Of a stretch of DNA of 8,822 nt, positions 1-6,913 are shown one piece after another (positions within the stretch are counted from its first letter, which is position 1; each line of letters starts with the position of its first letter). The notes beneath the pieces are model-generated. The model was not told where the DNA came from, did no database searches, and saw nothing but the letters and a program-made list of their open reading frames with translations. The stretch lies in NCBI GenBank assembly GCA_002299195.1, contig DBOA01000005.1:1-8822 (forward strand), read 5' to 3'. The position numbers were made by a program, and so were the translations under genes. The stretch is from Sphingomonadales bacterium UBA658 (GTDB taxonomy: Bacteria; Pseudomonadota; Alphaproteobacteria; Sphingomonadales; Sphingomonadaceae).

Positions 1-139
1 GGGTCTATAGGCCTAATTCACCCTTGGATTAAAGCAAAAGATAGGGGATAAATTCCCACGGTTAATCGCAAATACAGCGTTAAATAGGATGATGGGTGGA
101 CCCAATGCGATAGCGGCGATAAAGGACTGCACGGTTTTT
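1..139 (+). promoter_or_regulatory. Region upstream of lptD, probable leader/promoter
   Basis: No gene is recognisable here. The short open frames running in from the left edge stop at about 31 or 51 and match no protein end that I know, so a preceding gene probably ends before the window. An imperfect inverted repeat is present: TTAATCGC (62-69) and GCGTTAA (77-83) can pair with one bulged T around a 7-nt loop. A loose -35/-10 pair (TTGGAT at 24-29, GATAAA at 47-52, spacer 17) can be drawn but is weak. AAAGGA at 121-126 is the best ribosome-binding match for the lptD start at 140, although its spacing is long. The region plausibly carries the lptD promoter, but no individual element is secure. 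Confidence 0.3.
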
Positions 140-2371
140 ATGAACATTCCCGCCACCCGCACCTTTTTATCGCGCTTTTTGCTTGTTCCGATTTTCATCG
201 GATGCGGGTCTGTATCGTCTGTTGCACTGGCCCAAACGGGACCCTCAACAGCAGTGTCGCAAACGGCCAGCGACCAAATCGAATTCGATGCTGCTGTCGT
301 TGAATATGACTCCAACACAGAAACCGTCACCGCAAAAGGCAATGTGATTGTCAGCCGCACGGGCTATACATTGCGCGCAGACAATATCATCTGGGACCGC
401 AAAAGCGGGCGTGTTTTCGCTGAAGGCGCCATCCGCGCAATCGGCCCAGAAGGCGACGTCGCTTATGGTGACAAGATTGAACTCACCGACGCATTGAAAG
501 ACGGCGTCATCGACAATCTGCTTGTCGTTTTGGCGGACGAAAGCCGGCTTGCCGCAAAACGCGGCGGACGGAAAGACGGCATTTATACGCTTGATTATGC
601 GGCCTATACGGCGTGCAAAGTACTAGACGCCGACGGCTGTCCCAAAAAACCGAGCTGGGAAGTGAAAGCGGTTAAGGTCGTCTATGATCCCAACAAAAAA
701 CGCGTCGTTTACAAAGGCGCACGCATCGAACTGTTTGGCCTGCCGGTCATTCCGCTGCCATTTCTGTCCCACCCCGTCGATACCAAAGCTGGCAGTGGCT
801 TTCTTGTACCCAGCATCGGCTTTTCGCGGAATAACGGCGCTGAGCTTGAGCAATCCTATTATTGGCGAATATCCGAAAATCGGGATGCTACTGCAGCGAT
901 AACCGCGTTTTCGGACGCAGCACCTTTGGGCAGACTAAATTTCCGGACGCTCGAAAAAAATGGCGCTATCGATCTGAGCGCATACGGGACCTATAGCAAT
1001 CGTATCAATACAGGCGGCACTTCGTCACCTGTCGGCGCAGATGTTTTCCGTGGCTATCTCGAAGGCGCAGGCAAGTTCCAGCTCGACCCCAATTGGTCGA
1101 TTTCGGCATCAGGCCGTTATGCGTCGGACCGCACGTTTTTGCGGCGTTATGACATCAGCCGGGATGACCGGCTCCGCTCGGGCTTTGCTGCCGAACGGAT
1201 CGGTGACAACAGCTACTTCTCGCTCGCAGGCTGGTCCGTCCAGACCCTGCGCGTCAGCGATCGCCAGGGTCTAGCGCCAATCGCGCTGCCCGAAATTGAT
1301 TACCGCCTGCGCATGGATGCGCCTGTTGTCGGTGGTACAATCCAGCTTCAAGCCAACAGCCTGGCCATCAGCCGGACCGAGGGCCAAGACACGCAGCGCG
1401 CATTTTCGTCCGCCAAATGGGATCTGCGCAAAATAACCGCGCTTGGGCAGGAACTAACGCTCACCGCGCTCGCGCGCGGGGATGTGTACCATAGCGACGA
1501 AAATGCCAGCACGCTGACCGCGATATACCGCGGAGATTCAGGGTGGCAGCACCGCGCCATTTTCGCCACTGCAGCTGATATTAAATGGCCTTTTGTCGGA
1601 CAAGCCTTTGGCGGCACGCAAATTCTTACGCCCCGCGTCCAAATGGTCGCAGCACCATCGATTTCCAATTTGAACATTCCAAATGAAGATTCGCGCGCCG
1701 TCGATTTGGAAGACAGCAATCTGTTCGCGCCGAACCGATTCCCCGGCTACGACCGTTTTGAAGACGACCTGCGCATTACATATGGTTTCGACTGGGCATT
1801 ACGGAAGTCAGACTTTACCGCTAACATCAACCTGGGTCAAAGTTACCGCCTGTCTGACCGGGGGTCGATTTTCCCTGATGGAACCGGCCTATCTGACAAA
1901 GCATCGGATATTGTCGGCCGGTCGGAATTTCGTTTCAAAGACTTGGTTAAACTCACACACCGCTTCCGGTTCGATAAAGACAATTTGTCGATACGCCGTA
2001 ATGAGGTCGATGCCACAATAGGATCACGCGGCACATATGTTCAGGCGGGTTATCTGAAGCTCAATCGCAATATCGGCCCGACCCTCGAGGACCTCACTGA
2101 TCGTGAAGAAATTCGTTTGGCAGGACGCGTGCGTGTTGCACGATTCTGGTCGGTATTTGGATCCACAATTGTTGATTTGACTGACACCGCAGAGGATCCG
2201 ACAAGCATTTCAGATGGCTTCGATCCCATTCGGCACCGGCTTGGCATTTCCTATGACGACGATTGCTTATCGTTAAGTCTGGCGTGGCGACGCGACTATC
2301 AGCCTGTCGGAGATTCGCAGCGTGGGAACAGCTTTCTGTTCCGTCTGGCATTTAGCAATCTCGGTGTGTAA
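140..2371 (+). CDS. lptD: LPS-assembly protein LptD (outer-membrane LPS translocon)
   Basis: LptD is the outer-membrane beta-barrel that, with lipoprotein LptE, takes lipopolysaccharide from the periplasmic Lpt bridge and inserts it into the outer leaflet. From ATG 140 it has 743 residues. A signal peptide covers about 1-31, with cleavage likely at ALA|Q. A periplasmic OstA/LptA-like beta-jellyroll spans about 46-128. The barrel domain starts near 219 with the family hallmark SGFLVPSIGFS, preceded by PFLSHP (207-212), and runs to the end (…FRLAFSNLGV), consistent with a strand recognised by the Bam machinery. The mature protein has three cysteines: 159, 167 and 709. An in-frame ATG at 89 is possible, but it would put 17 residues before the signal peptide and has TAGG directly against it, so 140 is preferred. 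The gene lies upstream of surA, whose product assists LptD folding. Identity is secure; the exact start is less so. Confidence 0.95.
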   Translation: MNIPATRTFLSRFLLVPIFIGCGSVSSVALAQTGPSTAVSQTASDQIEFDAAVVEYDSNTETVTAKGNVIVSRTGYTLRADNIIWDRKSGRVFAEGAIRAIGPEGDVAYGDKIELTDALKDGVIDNLLVVLADESRLAAKRGGRKDGIYTLDYAAYTACKVLDADGCPKKPSWEVKAVKVVYDPNKKRVVYKGARIELFGLPVIPLPFLSHPVDTKAGSGFLVPSIGFSRNNGAELEQSYYWRISENRDATAAITAFSDAAPLGRLNFRTLEKNGAIDLSAYGTYSNRINTGGTSSPVGADVFRGYLEGAGKFQLDPNWSISASGRYASDRTFLRRYDISRDDRLRSGFAAERIGDNSYFSLAGWSVQTLRVSDRQGLAPIALPEIDYRLRMDAPVVGGTIQLQANSLAISRTEGQDTQRAFSSAKWDLRKITALGQELTLTALARGDVYHSDENASTLTAIYRGDSGWQHRAIFATAADIKWPFVGQAFGGTQILTPRVQMVAAPSISNLNIPNEDSRAVDLEDSNLFAPNRFPGYDRFEDDLRITYGFDWALRKSDFTANINLGQSYRLSDRGSIFPDGTGLSDKASDIVGRSEFRFKDLVKLTHRFRFDKDNLSIRRNEVDATIGSRGTYVQAGYLKLNRNIGPTLEDLTDREEIRLAGRVRVARFWSVFGSTIVDLTDTAEDPTSISDGFDPIRHRLGISYDDDCLSLSLAWRRDYQPVGDSQRGNSFLFRLAFSNLGV

Positions 2372-2399
2372 AGCATCCGGAATAAATTCGCGGAGAAGG

Positions 2400-2480
2400 A
2401 TGATACTGCTCATCTGCTGTTCAGCAGTGCCTAGTTACCCCTCCCCTCGAACTGTCTGTGTACTGGATGTAAATCAATGA
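2400..2480 (+). CDS. Possible 26-codon leader ORF before surA
   Basis: A short open frame starts at ATG 2400 and stops at TGA 2478-2480. Its stop overlaps the surA start codon in the classic ATGA arrangement (2477-2480). GGAGAAGG (2392-2399) lies directly before the ATG, giving GGAG a 4-nt spacer. That is a stronger Shine-Dalgarno match than the one surA has. The predicted peptide starts MILLICCSAVPS and has three cysteines, two adjacent, and several prolines. I recognise no family. The layout fits a leader peptide whose translation delivers ribosomes to surA, but an ORF this short could be chance. There is no evidence that the peptide itself has a function. Confidence 0.3.
   Translation: MILLICCSAVPSYPSPRTVCVLDVNQ
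2404..2429 (+). promoter_or_regulatory. Two mutually exclusive hairpins in the lptD-surA gap
   Basis: AGCAGT (2423-2428) can pair with ACTGCT (2405-2410), a 6-bp stem with a 12-nt loop that a T-G wobble can extend by one pair. Alternatively AGCAG (2423-2427) pairs with the nearer CTGCT (2414-2418) around a GTTC tetraloop. The two folds exclude each other and lie just inside the possible leader ORF, so a ribosome there would disturb them. There is no T-run after the stem, so this is not an obvious intrinsic terminator. The pairing is seen in the sequence; any regulatory role is inferred. Confidence 0.3.
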
Positions 2481-3817
2481 AGTTATTCAAGCGCCTGTCC
2501 CTCGTCGCCATGCTCGTTTCCGCAACGGCGCTGACACCGCTGATTGCGCAAACTGTCGGCGATGATGCATCTCCAGAAGCCACATTGGCCATTCCAGACG
2601 GACAGCAACTATTTGGCAAAAACGACCCGAATGTGCGCCGTGCGACGGCGCAGGTGAATGGCGAAATTATTACAGGCACGGACATCGATCACCGCCTCGC
2701 GCTGATCGTTGCTGCGAATGATAATAAGCTACCCCCCGAAGAACTCGCGCGTTTCCGTGCACAGATTTTGACGAACCTGATTGATGAAACGCTTCAAATT
2801 CAAGAAGCGGCCGCCAATGAGATTGAAGTCACTGACGCGGAAGTGAATCAGTATTTCAATCGCGTGGCGCAACAGAATTTCAATCGGCCCGCGAATGAGG
2901 TGGAAAAATATCTGATCTCTATCGGCTCATCCGTAGCGACGTTGAAGCGCCAGATTAAAGGCGAGCTCTCCTGGAGCCGCTTGTTGTCGCGCAATGTGCG
3001 GCCATCGGCCAATGTCAGCGACGATGAAGTGAATGCCATTATCGAGCGTATCAAGGCAACCAAGGGAACCACGGAATATCGTTTGGGCGAGATATATCTG
3101 TCCGCAACGCCGGAAACGATGCCAGCGATCACCGAGAACGCGAAGAAAATCATCGACCAGCTGCGTCAGGGCGGTAACTTTGTCGCATATGCGCGCCAGT
3201 TTTCGGAAGCCTCAACCGCGTCGGTGGGCGGCGACCTTGGTTGGCTTTCCTTGGCGCAGCTGCCCCAGTCGCTTGCAAATGCCGCCGCCAACATGAACGC
3301 GAACGAGATTCAGGCCGTTGCCTCGCCCGGCGGGATTTCGATATTGCTGTTGATCGACCAGCGTCAGGTCGCAACATCCGATCCACGCGATTCCGTGCTC
3401 AGCTTGAAACAGATTGCGATCACCTTTCCAAAAGGCACGGCGGAAGCCGAAGTTGCGCCGCTGGTAAAACAATTTAGCGAAGAAACGCAGCAAATCACGG
3501 GCTGTGGCGCGGCCGACGAAATGGCGCGCAAACTGGGCGCCGATGTGGTCAACCGCGACGGCATTAAAATCCGTGAGCTTCCTGCACCGTTGCAGCAGGT
3601 CATGCTTGATCTGCAGATTGGACAGTCGACACCGCCTTATGGCTCGCTGCAAGACGGCGTTCGCGTTTTCGTCTTATGTGGTCGTGATGCCCCGCAGGAA
3701 ACGTCATCCGAAAGCTTCGACGAAATCATGTCACGGCTGGAAGAAGAGCGCGTAAACAAACGCGCCCGGATTTACCTACGCGATTTGCGCCGCGACGCCG
3801 TTATCGAATATAACTGA
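2477..3817 (+). CDS. surA: Periplasmic chaperone / peptidyl-prolyl isomerase SurA
   Basis: SurA escorts unfolded outer-membrane proteins across the periplasm to the Bam complex and belongs to the parvulin-type prolyl isomerases. The 446-residue product opens with a clear signal peptide (KLFKR, then a hydrophobic stretch, cleavage likely after LIA at 24). The SurA N-terminal chaperone domain spans about 56-172. A first parvulin domain spans about 200-297 and keeps the hallmark GGDLGW (251-256) with FVAYARQFSEA before it. A second, diverged parvulin-like segment covers about 308-403 and lacks that motif. A charged C-terminal helix (about 412-446) probably packs back on the N-domain, as in E. 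coli SurA. Its own ribosome-binding site is poor (GGA at 2465-2467), which fits coupling to the short upstream frame. The stop TGA shares its A with the pdxA start (1-nt overlap). The signal peptide makes this start firm. Confidence 0.94.
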   Translation: MKLFKRLSLVAMLVSATALTPLIAQTVGDDASPEATLAIPDGQQLFGKNDPNVRRATAQVNGEIITGTDIDHRLALIVAANDNKLPPEELARFRAQILTNLIDETLQIQEAAANEIEVTDAEVNQYFNRVAQQNFNRPANEVEKYLISIGSSVATLKRQIKGELSWSRLLSRNVRPSANVSDDEVNAIIERIKATKGTTEYRLGEIYLSATPETMPAITENAKKIIDQLRQGGNFVAYARQFSEASTASVGGDLGWLSLAQLPQSLANAAANMNANEIQAVASPGGISILLLIDQRQVATSDPRDSVLSLKQIAITFPKGTAEAEVAPLVKQFSEETQQITGCGAADEMARKLGADVVNRDGIKIRELPAPLQQVMLDLQIGQSTPPYGSLQDGVRVFVLCGRDAPQETSSESFDEIMSRLEEERVNKRARIYLRDLRRDAVIEYN

Positions 3818-4836
3818 TGTCGGTTGGCCGACTGGAACTGCCACTGGCCGTTTCGGTCGGTGACCCGGCGGGCATAGGGCCGGAGATAATTGGCAAAGCG
3901 TGGGAGGCCCGCCACGCGTCTGGATTGGCGCCTTTCTTCGCAATTGGTGATATCGCCAGCTTCGCGCCGCACTGGAATGGTCCGGTCGTCCGCATCGAAG
4001 ATCCGGCCGAAACCTTTGCGCATTTTGATACGGCGCTTCCGGTCATCCAAGTGCATAACTGTATTTCGATTGTTCCGGGTGTTCCGGACCTTGATGGCGC
4101 GCATTGCGCATATCAGGCGCTTGAAATGGCGATTGGCTTTGCCCGTGCCGGCAGTGCCGCCGCGTTGGTCACAGGCCCTGTATCCAAGGCCCAGTTATAC
4201 GCGGTGGGCTTCACGCATCCAGGGCAAACAGAGTTTATTGCAGAGCGTTGCGGCGTTTCCAAAAGCAATGCCGTGATGATGCTTGCCGGCCCTGACCTGC
4301 GCGTTGTCCCGATGACGACGCATATCCCGCTCGCGTCCGTCGCGGAGCAGCTTGACGGTCGGCTTATCCGCCAACGCCTGCGTGCGACAGCCAAGGGCCT
4401 GCAACGTAATTTTGGCATAGCAAATCCTCGGCTGGCAGTTGCCGGGTTTAATCCGCACGCTGGCGAATCAGGCAATATGGGCCGCGAAGAACTGGACATA
4501 TTTGAACCCGCGATTGAACAGATTCGCGGTGAAGGCATCGACGTTGTTGGCCCCTTGCCTGCCGACACGATGTTTCATGCCGAAGCGCGATCGCAATATG
4601 ACGCGGCCTTGTGCGCATATCATGATCAGGCCCTTATTCCTCTGAAAACGCTGTATTTTCATGATGCGGTAAACATTACGCTGGGGTTGCCGGTTGTCCG
4701 CACCTCGCCAGACCATGGCACTGCATTTGGAATTGCTGGCAAGAATATGGCACTTCCGCTTTCGATGATTGCTGCCATTAAGATGGCTGAGTCTGCGGCG
4801 CTTCATCGCCTTGCTGCTGCCGATCTTGGCGGATGA
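3817..4836 (+). CDS. pdxA: 4-hydroxythreonine-4-phosphate dehydrogenase PdxA
   Basis: PdxA is a cytoplasmic NAD(P)-dependent enzyme that oxidises 4-phosphohydroxy-L-threonine. The product decarboxylates to 3-amino-1-hydroxyacetone phosphate, which PdxJ uses to make pyridoxine phosphate (DXP-dependent vitamin B6 route). The 339-residue length is normal. Visible motifs are GDPAGIGPEI (15-24), LVTGPVSK (117-124), HPGQTEF (134-140), and three histidines in the usual metal-ligand contexts: TTHIP (H169), NPHAGE (H214) and AYHDQ (H269). RTSPDHGTAFGIAG (295-308) near the end is also typical. The residue before the conserved Thr-Glu is Gln137, where the E. coli enzyme has histidine. The start overlaps the surA stop as TGATG, with no good ribosome-binding site of its own, so translation is probably coupled to surA. 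The end overlaps rsmA by 4 nt. The lptD-surA-pdxA-rsmA order is widely conserved in proteobacteria. Confidence 0.95.
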   Translation: MSVGRLELPLAVSVGDPAGIGPEIIGKAWEARHASGLAPFFAIGDIASFAPHWNGPVVRIEDPAETFAHFDTALPVIQVHNCISIVPGVPDLDGAHCAYQALEMAIGFARAGSAAALVTGPVSKAQLYAVGFTHPGQTEFIAERCGVSKSNAVMMLAGPDLRVVPMTTHIPLASVAEQLDGRLIRQRLRATAKGLQRNFGIANPRLAVAGFNPHAGESGNMGREELDIFEPAIEQIRGEGIDVVGPLPADTMFHAEARSQYDAALCAYHDQALIPLKTLYFHDAVNITLGLPVVRTSPDHGTAFGIAGKNMALPLSMIAAIKMAESAALHRLAAADLGG

Positions 4837-5654
4837 CGGTGTCGCTCCCTCCGCTTAGAGACGTCATTGCGCGACATGGTTTGTCCGCAAGCAAGGCACT
4901 CGGCCAAAATTTTCTGTTTGATGAAAAGCTGCTTGATCGCATTGCCGCGATTCCCGGCAGCTTGGCTGGCGAGCATGTATATGAAGTTGGTCCCGGCCCC
5001 GGCGGCCTCACCAGAGCGCTCCTGCGTGCCGGCGCACAGGTGCTGGCGGTTGAGCGCGACCACCGTTGCCTTCCTGCCCTGGCGGAACTGTCAGAGGCAT
5101 TTCCGGGCCAGCTTCGCGTGATTGAAGGCGATGCGTTAAAAACCGATCCCTTCGCTGAAATTGGCGCACCGTTCCACGTTGTGTCAAACCTGCCGTACAA
5201 TGTCGGGACTGCGCTGGCGGTTGGCTGGCTGGGCGGTAACGAATGGCCGCCACGTTGGAAAAGCCTGACGTTGATGTTCCAACGTGAAGTCGCAGACCGA
5301 ATTATCGCAGCGCCGGGCACGGGTGCATTTGGCCGGCTCGCGATATTGGCGCAATGGCGGTCAAATGCCGCAATTGCGATGCCTGTTCATCGTTCCGCAT
5401 TTACGCCCCCGCCAAAGGTGATGTCGGCGGTCGTGCACATCACGCCCAAGGATGCGCCCGCAGATGTTAAGATGTCTGTGCTCGAAAATCTGACAGGCGC
5501 CGCCTTTGGCCAGCGCCGCAAAATGTTGCGACAGAGCCTAAAGGGCGTCGCCGGCGCGCTAGAAGCGTTGAGCGCCGCCGGAATAGCCGAAGATCGCAGG
5601 CCCGAAACCGTAACTATTTCGGAATGGTGCGCTCTGGCAAAGGAAGTGGGTTAA
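4833..5654 (+). CDS. rsmA: 16S rRNA (adenine1518/1519-N6) dimethyltransferase RsmA
   Basis: RsmA (KsgA) puts two methyl groups on each of two adjacent adenines in the 3'-terminal helix of 16S rRNA, using S-adenosylmethionine, late in small-subunit assembly. Loss typically gives kasugamycin resistance. The 273-residue protein has all family motifs: KALGQNFL (21-28), the SAM-binding loop EVGPGPGGLT (51-60), VERD (73-76), GDAL (99-102), the catalytic SNLPYNV (118-124), FQREVADRI (149-157), FTPPPKVMSAV (190-200) and FGQRRKMLRQSL (225-236). The last sits in the C-terminal rRNA-binding helical domain. Its ATG overlaps the pdxA stop as ATGA (4833-4836), so the two are probably translationally coupled. 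It is the last gene of the first group; the apaG-apaH pair that follows rsmA in enterobacteria is not here. Confidence 0.96.
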   Translation: MTVSLPPLRDVIARHGLSASKALGQNFLFDEKLLDRIAAIPGSLAGEHVYEVGPGPGGLTRALLRAGAQVLAVERDHRCLPALAELSEAFPGQLRVIEGDALKTDPFAEIGAPFHVVSNLPYNVGTALAVGWLGGNEWPPRWKSLTLMFQREVADRIIAAPGTGAFGRLAILAQWRSNAAIAMPVHRSAFTPPPKVMSAVVHITPKDAPADVKMSVLENLTGAAFGQRRKMLRQSLKGVAGALEALSAAGIAEDRRPETVTISEWCALAKEVG

Positions 5655-5704
5655 CGCATATAGCAGGGGTGGCTCTTTGGTATATCCAAGGCTAAGAATG
5701 CGAT
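5655..5704 (+). promoter_or_regulatory. Gap between rsmA and the AST operon, with a small dyad
   Basis: This 50-nt gap is the only break between the rsmA group and the arginine-catabolism group. It contains a short dyad: CTTTGG (5675-5680) and CCAAGG (5686-5691) around TATAT. In RNA this gives a 6-bp stem with one G-U pair. No T-run follows, so an intrinsic terminator is unlikely, and the dyad could be an operator or nothing at all. A weak promoter-like pair (CTGGCA at 5634-5639, TATAGC at 5659-5664, spacer 19) reaches into the rsmA end. The Shine-Dalgarno match before ATG 5705 is poor. Confidence 0.25.
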
Positions 5705-6913
5705 ATGCACACGCTATCTGCCAGCGAACGACAGGCGCTTGAAACCATAGAACAACCACCTATGCTTGCCCAAGTCCAGAACTGGGCCGCTATCAACAGC
5801 GGCTCGGGCAATCTTGACGGCCTTGCCACCACTGCCGATTTGCTCGCGGACGCATTCTCGGTTCTCCCTGGCGAAGTAACACTCGTTGAGCCCGAACCTG
5901 TGGACCGTGTGTTATCCGGCGGAACGGTGACCACAGTGACGCATGGGCGGCATTTGCTGATGACCGTTCGCCCAGAATGCCCGGTACAATTGCTGTTTAC
6001 CGGACATATGGACACGGTGTTTCCTGCGGACCATCATTTTCAAACATTGCGCTGGCTGGATGACGGAACGCTCAATGGCCCCGGTGTGGCCGACATGAAG
6101 GGCGGCATTGCCGTGATGCTCGCGGCATTAACGGCTGCGGAGTCGTCCGGAAAACTCGCACAAACGGGATACCAGATACTCATCAACAGCGATGAAGAGG
6201 TTGGCTCGCCATCATCCGCACAATTGATCGCACGACTTGCGCAGAACAAGCTTGCTGCGCTTACGTATGAACCCGCATTGCCCGACGGTACGCTGGCGGG
6301 TGAACGTGGCGGAAGCGGTAATTTCTCGATCATCATTTCGGGCAAATCGGCGCATGCGGGCCGGAACCCCGACGATGGACGCAACGCGCTTTTGGCGGCG
6401 GCGGACCTCGCGCTGCGGCTCAAGCAACTGTCGCGCGAAGGCCTGTCGGTAAATCCGGCCAAAATTGACGGTGGCGGTCCCAATAATGTCGTGCCCGATC
6501 ATGCGATATTGCGGGTGAACTTTCGCCCACGCACACCAGAGATTGTGCAGCAGACGGACGTGGACCTGCGCAGGATAATTGCCGACATAGAACGTGAACA
6601 TGATGTGCGTGCGCATCTGCACGGTAGTTTCGGCCGCCCGCCAAAGCCCATTGATGACGAGGCAGCGAAGCTGTTTGGCTTGGTCAAGCAATGCGGGGCT
6701 GATCTGGGCATAGCAGTCGCATGGCGTTCCAGCGGCGGCGTATGTGATGGCAACAATATCGCCGCCTGCGGTGTGCCCGTTGTCGATACGATGGGCGTAC
6801 GCGGGGGGAGCATTCACAGTTCCGATGAATTCCTAATCGTCGAAAGTTTGGTCGAACGCGCACAATTATCGGCGCTGACGATTATGCGCTTATCAGAAAA
6901 AGGGACTTTATGA
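5705..6913 (+). CDS. M20-family hydrolase, carboxypeptidase G2-like; possible N-succinylglutamate desuccinylase
   Basis: This is a two-metal amidohydrolase of the M20 peptidase family (relatives: carboxypeptidase G2, DapE, ArgE). The 402-residue protein has the complete active site: H101 in GHMDTVFP with D103, bridging D130 in GPGVADMKGG, E164/E165 in SDEEVGS (general base and ligand), E189 in YEP, and H371 in GGSIHSSDEF. The dimerisation domain (about 200-310) contains SAHAGRNPDDGRNAL. As I recall the carboxypeptidase G2 ligands (112, 141, 175/176, 200, 385), the spacing between the first four sites matches exactly. There is no signal peptide, so the enzyme is cytoplasmic. Its end overlaps astA by 4 nt (ATGA), tying it to arginine succinyltransferase catabolism. 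Carboxypeptidase G2 splits N-acyl-glutamate bonds and DapE removes succinyl groups, so N-succinylglutamate is a reasonable substrate. Family is secure; substrate is inferred, and a general peptidase or deacylase is possible. Confidence 0.88.
   Translation: MHTLSASERQALETIEQPPMLAQVQNWAAINSGSGNLDGLATTADLLADAFSVLPGEVTLVEPEPVDRVLSGGTVTTVTHGRHLLMTVRPECPVQLLFTGHMDTVFPADHHFQTLRWLDDGTLNGPGVADMKGGIAVMLAALTAAESSGKLAQTGYQILINSDEEVGSPSSAQLIARLAQNKLAALTYEPALPDGTLAGERGGSGNFSIIISGKSAHAGRNPDDGRNALLAAADLALRLKQLSREGLSVNPAKIDGGGPNNVVPDHAILRVNFRPRTPEIVQQTDVDLRRIIADIEREHDVRAHLHGSFGRPPKPIDDEAAKLFGLVKQCGADLGIAVAWRSSGGVCDGNNIAACGVPVVDTMGVRGGSIHSSDEFLIVESLVERAQLSALTIMRLSEKGTL

Noticed and set aside
1..51. Tail of a preceding gene at the left edge
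   Set aside because: Two frames stay open to stops at 31 and 51, but the 9-16 residues are too few and match no protein end that I recognise.
89..139. Upstream in-frame ATG at 89 as the lptD start
   Set aside because: It would place 17 extra residues before a clean signal peptide, and its only purine-rich sequence touches the start codon. ATG 140 directly begins the signal peptide.
185..215. A lipobox-like cysteine in the LptD signal peptide (FIGC)
   Set aside because: The -3 position is Phe and the cysteine lies inside the hydrophobic core. A normal signal peptidase I site (ALA|Q) follows, and LptD is a barrel, not a lipoprotein.
4778..5320. 180-codon open frame on the minus strand
   Set aside because: It is antisense to the pdxA end and rsmA. 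The rsmA motifs are complete and the minus-strand product resembles no protein.
5675..5691. Hairpin after rsmA as a rho-independent terminator
   Set aside because: The stem is only 6 bp with one G-U pair, and no T-run follows.
6212..6817. 201-codon open frame on the minus strand
   Set aside because: It lies entirely antisense to the M20 hydrolase gene, whose metal-site motifs are intact. The antisense translation has no recognisable domain and looks like a codon-bias shadow.
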